Source of the DNA: Cryptomeria japonica
Taxonomy: Eukaryota > Streptophyta > Pinopsida > Cupressales > Cupressaceae
DNA: 64,000 nucleotides
Direction of reading: 5' to 3'
NCBI RefSeq assembly: GCF_030272615.1
Contig: NC_081410.1
Coordinates: forward strand, 287,679,957-287,743,956
Below, piece after piece: positions 59,345-64,000 of this stretch; position 1 is the stretch's first letter, and every line of letters begins with the position of its first letter. A program made the position numbers and the translations under genes. The notes under the pieces were generated by a model that was given only the letters and a program-made list of their open reading frames with translations, did not search any database and was not told the DNA's origin.

Positions 59345-60070
59345 TAGTCTTGAATGTCAATCAAGATACCTAGACACCATATGACCAACTTTATTGCAAT
59401 TAAAATATTTGAAAGGTACTTTACCTTCATACTTACTTCCTGTTGGACCTTTAGGCATCTTCCTTGCAAATAGTGCTTCAAGTTCTTCATTTTCTCTTCT
59501 AATATCTTCAAGTTCTTTTGCATAAAGTGCTTTCCAATCAGATTTGTCAAATGATGATGATGATGATGCTTTGAAGGCTATATCAGTCTTGACTGTAGCA
59601 GCAGGACCAAATTCTTCAAGCTCAAATGCAGAAAGTTTTCCAACCAAAGTATCTCTAGATACTGATGTATTAGGCATTGTTATCAACTCATTATTAGATG
59701 TCACATTCATTTTGTAAGATGGTGGCAAAGCTCTTAAAACTTTAGAAACAATTTCATCTTCACTTAAAGATCCTCCACAACATTGTATTCCTAAAAAAAT
59801 TTCATTAACTCTTTCCATAAATGCATAAATTCTTTCATCCTCTTCCATTTTTAAATTTTCATACCTGACCTGGTAACATTCCAATTTTGCAATTTTGACA
59901 ATGGAATTTCCTTCATTTAATGTTTCCAATTGATCCCAAATAGATTCTGCAGTAGATATGTCTGATTATCCCATGATTTACTGATCTGATAATGCACTTA
60001 GAAGTGCTTCTCTTGCTTTGCAATCATTCTCCAAGTCTTTAGCCAAGGTTCTTTCTCTGTCGGTTTCTCT
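59345..60070 (-). pseudogene. gag: Ty1/copia gag of element F, N-terminus missing
   Basis: The minus strand reads ALLSALSDQ, then SIWDQLETLNEG, VRYENLKMEEDERIYAFMER and ALPPSYKMNV, a UBN2-type copia gag. A zinc knuckle near 59390-59350 reads YFNCNKVGHMVSRY, with the first and last Cys replaced by Tyr. Two stops lie in the N-terminal part. The expected tryptophan-rich N-terminal segment of copia gag is not found upstream; a different frame (60076-60540) abuts instead, so a deletion junction near 60075 is likely. Confidence 0.75.
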
Positions 60071-60075
60071 ACCTT

Positions 60076-60775
60076 CTATTGATTGTCAACATTTGTAGGT
60101 TTAATTTGTGTTTTTACCTCTACTTTTTCTTGTGCTTCTACTAGTTTCTCAACTTGTTCTGGTATCTCAATATTCAGAGAGTCAAAAGTGTTGATCGGTG
60201 ACTCAAAGATTTCAATATTTATAGCATCAGTTTGTTTTACCTCTGTAGTCTCTTTGTCCATGACAATGTTGAAGTCTTGTGTGTCCACATTCATGGTAAA
60301 AAGAACTTCAAATTCCGGATTGGTGTCATCTCTTGTTATGTCCTCTCCCTTCTCTTCCGGTTGACTATTAGTTTGTACTAGTGCCTCTATAGTTATTGGT
60401 GGGGTGTCTTGTACTAGTGGAGGAAGGTTATCCTTGACCATTATATTAGGTACACTACCAATTTTACCTTTACCTTTATCCTTTTGATAAACGTTTGTAA
60501 AAGACTTGTCCATTTTCTTCTTTCTTTTCTCTTTCCACAAAGAATATGTCCTATTTGTTCATTGTTTCATCTGCAATTTCCTTAACTCGGCCTGCCATAA
60601 GGATAACCTACTGATGTCCACTTACAAAAACTAACTGGTTGTCTTCTGCAATCAATTCATCAATCTCCTATTTTTCTATCTTGGGAATGATCTTGAAAAC
60701 TGGTCTAGGTCACTTAATCTTTTCCACAATGGTAGGGTTTGCTACGAATTTAGGAACAAAATATGAAGATGCCAT
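60076..60775 (-). pseudogene. Unrecognised ORF upstream of gag in element F
   Basis: The minus strand from an ATG at 60775 reads MASSYFVPKFVANPTIVEKI, with several TAG and TGA stops, and a frame change near 60530 leads to an open frame of about 150 codons (60540-60076). The second part is Lys-rich at its start, then acidic and Thr/Pro-rich, without a recognised domain. It lies between gag and the reverse-oriented LTR-like sequence. It may be the continuation of the reading frame at 62400-63938 once that LTR is discounted. No function is assigned. Confidence 0.45.
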
Positions 60776-60904
60776 TGCGAAAGATAAATACCTTCTAACT
60801 GTAAAATCCCTGGATGCCCTAAAAAGGATCTTTGCTACTTTGCCTTTATAATTCCTTTCCTTAATTTATCTCTCTTCGAATGCTTGGATGCTTGGTGAGT
60901 TGAA

Positions 60905-62296
60905 TGTTGGAATTTTGAGTTTGCTGGTATTTTGCATCAAGATTGCATTAATGATATGTTGTCATTGATGTCAATTGAACTGATAAATGGTATTCATGTT
61001 ATTGTTGATATTGTTGTTTTTGATATTGGCTAGTAACCAATAAGAAGAGATTTGTGGAAGATGTTGTAAACCTGTATGTTAAGTTTTGTGAGTTGAACCG
61101 GTGTAAAGGGTTAAACCTTTCTATGTAATGTAACTGGTAAAACCTATCAGTTTTTAATCCCTAACTGACCAAGTTTGATGGTTTGTTATCTGATAAGCGA
61201 TAATGATGGAGACACGTGTGATCATTTGATTACGGAGATATTCAAATTATTTTGGCACATTTGTTCTTGTCTAGGGAAGGAGCAAAGTGAATTGCATCTA
61301 ATGCACAACGCGTGATGAGTTACAAAGTCCAATAGAGTGATGATCATGGAGTGGTTGAAATTATCTTGAATAATGTGAAGAGATTTTCATAATTTCTAAC
61401 AGTCAAGATTGTACCAACTTGTTTGTAATCTCGATGATGATAATTAGGTTTTTGATGTGTTACCAACCGAATTGATTTCTATTTAAGGTCGATGAAGTTG
61501 TTTGTTAAGGTTGTTGGCAAGGTTGGTAGAAAACCTGTTAAGTGTATAGTTGCCAAACTGGTGAATGGATCTGCACTTTGAGTGAAGACAGACTGGAGGT
61601 TATAGAAGGATCTGATCAAGCAAAATTAGTGTTATTCAGACAGATCAACTAAACTATTTTTTTTCTAACAATTACAACAGAAGTTAAATCCCTTAACCGG
61701 GTAAGCTCTAACAAGCTTGGTTACTCATTAAATCCTCTAACAAGGTGGTCCTTTAGTTTGGATTCTTAAAACCTTCAGTGACGCTACTCCTAATAGGGTA
61801 TTGTGCTTCTAACAAGGCATATTTGTAAATCCCTTAACTGGGTGATTCTAACTAGAATTAGTTCTTAACAGGACTTATTGTGAATCTCTAACATGCTTTG
61901 GCTCCTAATAGGGCAAACTTCAAAAGAGTTTAGATAGCTATCCTTGTGAGTCTCATCTCACCATGGTTTTTACCTATTTGGGTTTTCTACGTATAAACAT
62001 TTGTGTCAAGTGGTGAATGCTTTTATGGTTGTGATCTTATTTGTTGATTTGGTTAATCTCTGATAAGGCATGTTAAGTAGAAGCATTAAGAGATGAATAT
62101 GTTGAGTTATGATTAAGCATTGTTGATATTCACACGATTGAAGTTGTTTACTATTAAAATTGTCATAACAGTTAAACTAGTTGATGTCAAGTATTCTTAT
62201 GATTATTGATCTTGACTGAGATATGATTACCTTGTTTGATTGAGTTTGAGTTTGGGAACTTTGTATTAGTTTTTTAGCATACTGATTCACCGAACA
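60905..62296 (+). repeat. Copia-type LTR, possibly solo, in opposite orientation inside element F
   Basis: It starts TGTTGGAATTTTG and contains GTCATTGATGTCAA, as the LTR of F does on the other strand, and a CCATGGTTTTTACC...GGGTTTTCTACG stretch typical of such LTRs. Several ACTGGGTG/CCTCTAACAAGG-like phrases recur between 61690 and 61910. The right end is uncertain; 62296 is placed at ACTGATTCACCGAACA. No target duplication was found (left flank TTGAA). No plus-strand coding follows, so a solo or truncated LTR is the simplest reading. Confidence 0.5.
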
Positions 62297-62399
62297 ACTT
62301 ACAAAATGTCTGGCAAAAAAGCCAGTCAACTGAAAGGACAACAAAAGAAAGGAACAACAAAGCAGAAAAACCAGAGAAAACACAACACAACTAAAAATA

Positions 62400-63938
62400 C
62401 TTTAGGAGTTCCTCCACCTTATTCACAAGCTGGTCATAATTTGCTACAATAGCTTTGAATTCTTCCATGTCCTTATTTGGCTTTTTCTCCTTCTTTTTAC
62501 CTCTGGTCCTTGTTCTAGGTCCTTGCACTTCTCCATGCCTTCAATGCTAGGTTCAATCTTTAGAGAGTCCTTCTCCTCCTCCAGTTTGTTGATGAGGATT
62601 TTTGTATTGCCAGCTGAGGCCTTCAGAATATTTAAGCTTTGTTATGCAATGCTTTTAAGGCTTTATTCAATTTTATTGACTTTTTTATCAGTATCCTCCA
62701 TTCTTTGATCCATACCAATATCATTATTTTTCCTCTTATTCAGGTCTTTCTCGATTTGCTTGAACCTGGGGTTAAAGGAATCTTTGATCTCTTCGGCTCT
62801 GGCAACAGTTTTAGTCAAATCCTTAACCTGTTCTGCCATAGATTTGCCTCCACCAAAACTGATAGTCTCTAGGATTTGGACTCTGTGGTTGAGCTTCATA
62901 TTATCCTCCACAAATTTCTTGTAACTGGTAATTATCCAATCAATGGTGTCCACAAAGCCTTTCAAACCCTTAGGAGGAGGATTTGAGGAGGGTGATTTCT
63001 CACTGGAGTTGTCCTTTTCCTTGTTGGAGATGTCTCCAATAGTGATTTTACCAACTTTTCCATCGATTCTCTGTTCAAAACCTTCCCTTGTGGTCTCCTC
63101 CTCCAAATTCTGGTTGAAATCTGGATTCTTTTTCTGCACTTGTTCCTTCAGCTCCATAACATTGACTTCCTGATTCTTGTGTTTGTTCCTTGTCTGAATT
63201 GAAATTTTGGTTTTCTTATTCTGAGGAGACTGGGGTTCCTCCTTCTCAAAATCCTCAGAGACCTCTTCCTCCTCTGAGGAGCTAATTTGGAGAACTTTAT
63301 CTTTATATTTTTTCTTACCCTTCGAGGAGGAAGGCCTGGTTCTCACATGTTTTCTTTTCTGACTAGTTTCGGCTTCAGAGTCATCCTGACTCTCTTCAGA
63401 CTCACTCATCGAATCACTATCTGACTCCTCACCCATAGAAAAAATAGAATGCGACCCTTCCTCCTCAAACTCAGAGATAGAAGGTTGATGATGGGTAATT
63501 TGGTTAGCTTTTAGGTGGTCATAAATTAATACCATGAGACTTTGATGCATGGCTATCACCCTTAGGGTTCTCTTTATGGGCCTTAATGGTAGCATTCATA
63601 GAGCACAGCAGAAAATATGGAATGTTAACTTGTTCATCATACCTAAAATGGTTCAGCAAAACAAAATGGTAGCCATACACTTTTGTGAATCTACCATCCA
63701 AAGTTACATAGCGCATTATAGCAAATAAGACCTCCCTCCATGGTTTAACCAATGCCCTAGGTGAATAGTAAGTTTTACTTTGCTTAACCAGGTGCTTTTT
63801 CTCCTTTTCCATTTGAGGATATCTTTCGATGGCCTCCTTACTCAATTTTCTATCTCTGTAGTAGTTGCTTCCTTCCCTACAGAGACCCGTGACTTGAGCA
63901 ATGAGGTCTTCATCTATGGAGATTGATTGATCTCCCAT
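62400..63938 (-). pseudogene. Extra upstream ORF of element F, unknown function
   Basis: The likely start is the ATG at about 63938 (MGDQSISIDEDLIAQ). The N-terminal ~130 residues form a compact, helical-looking domain with ITGL-like VTGLCREG, YYRDRKLSKEAIERYP, KPWREVLFAIMRYVTLDGRF and VYGYHFVLLNHFRY. A frameshift near 63535 is followed by an acidic Ser/Glu tract, a basic Lys/Arg tract (nuclear-localisation-like) and a long coiled-coil-like region rich in K/E (63000-62700). Stops and indels disrupt the last ~100 codons (62690-62400). I recognise the style from plant transposon-associated ORFs but cannot name a family with confidence. It is neither gag nor a known enzyme. Confidence 0.55.
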
Positions 63939-64000
63939 CTCAGAGTGCCCTTTCTCCAATTTTTACAGAAGAAATTAGTAACTGTGGCATCACACCCATG

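Larger units (their letters stand above)
54572..64000 (-). mobile_element. Element F: Ty1/copia retrotransposon inserted in element D, 5' end outside window
   Basis: The left LTR, polypurine tract and minus-strand RNase H, RT, integrase, protease and gag are in copia order (integrase before RT). To the right of gag lie extra minus-strand reading frames (60076-60775 and about 62400-63938) with a reverse-oriented LTR-like sequence between them. The matching 5' LTR is not in the window. The overall design resembles SIRE-like copia elements with long upstream regions (inference). Confidence 0.8.

Noticed and set aside
62307-62450. Plus-strand Lys/Gln-rich open frame starting MSGKKASQLKGQQ
   Set aside because: It is short, overlaps the degenerate end of the minus-strand ORF and ends without any gag-like domain; possibly the start of a lost plus-strand element but not supportable.

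Overview
This is a stretch of plant nuclear DNA, most likely from a seed plant with a very large genome (a gymnosperm is my guess). It consists almost entirely of transposable elements inserted into one another. I see no host gene with an intact reading frame, no rRNA or tRNA gene, and nothing bacterial. The plant assignment rests on the families present: Ty3/gypsy chromovirus, Tat/Ogre-type gypsy, Ty1/copia, a plant L1-type LINE with a C-terminal RNase H, and a plant mobile domain (PMD) ORF. All coding regions carry premature stops or frameshifts, so they are fossils. Many stops are TAG where a glutamine codon is expected, which suggests decay of methylated cytosines.

Layout. (1) 1-5830: element A, the 3' part of a non-autonomous LTR element on the plus strand. 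It carries gag plus a degenerate protease, no reverse transcriptase, and a 3' LTR at 4570-5830. (2) 5831-26611: element B, a tandem chromovirus array on the plus strand with the order partial LTR, internal, LTR, internal, LTR. Two internal regions share one central LTR. The first internal region has lost everything upstream of RT by deletion. The central LTR (8725-18000) is split by a 5'-truncated L1-type LINE on the minus strand (10895-16309), flanked by a 14-bp target duplication. (3) 26612-32670: AT-rich DNA with short repeats and no recognisable gene. (4) 32671-54571: element D, a Tat/Ogre-type gypsy element on the minus strand. It has a protease, a G-patch-like segment, RT, two RNase H domains and integrase, followed by an antisense (plus-strand) PMD ORF and a 3' LTR.

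Element D is itself interrupted. Element E (42920-52096, plus strand) is a complete non-autonomous LTR element with 3.4-kb LTRs, a gag-like ORF only, and a 5-bp target duplication (TAGGT). Element F (54572 to the window edge, minus strand) is a Ty1/copia element inserted in the gag of D. F has gag, protease, integrase, RT and RNase H, plus unusual extra reading frames upstream of gag (60076-60775 and about 62400-63938). These are separated by an LTR-like copia sequence in the opposite orientation (from 60905).

Relative order of events: D is older than E and F, and the central chromovirus LTR is older than the LINE. The points most worth following up are the antisense PMD ORF of D, the modular repeats inside the LTRs of E, the extra ORFs of F, and the three-LTR chromovirus array. 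Boundaries marked by TG...CA ends, polypurine tracts or target duplications are firm; others are stated as uncertain. All assignments are from reading the sequence, without database searches.
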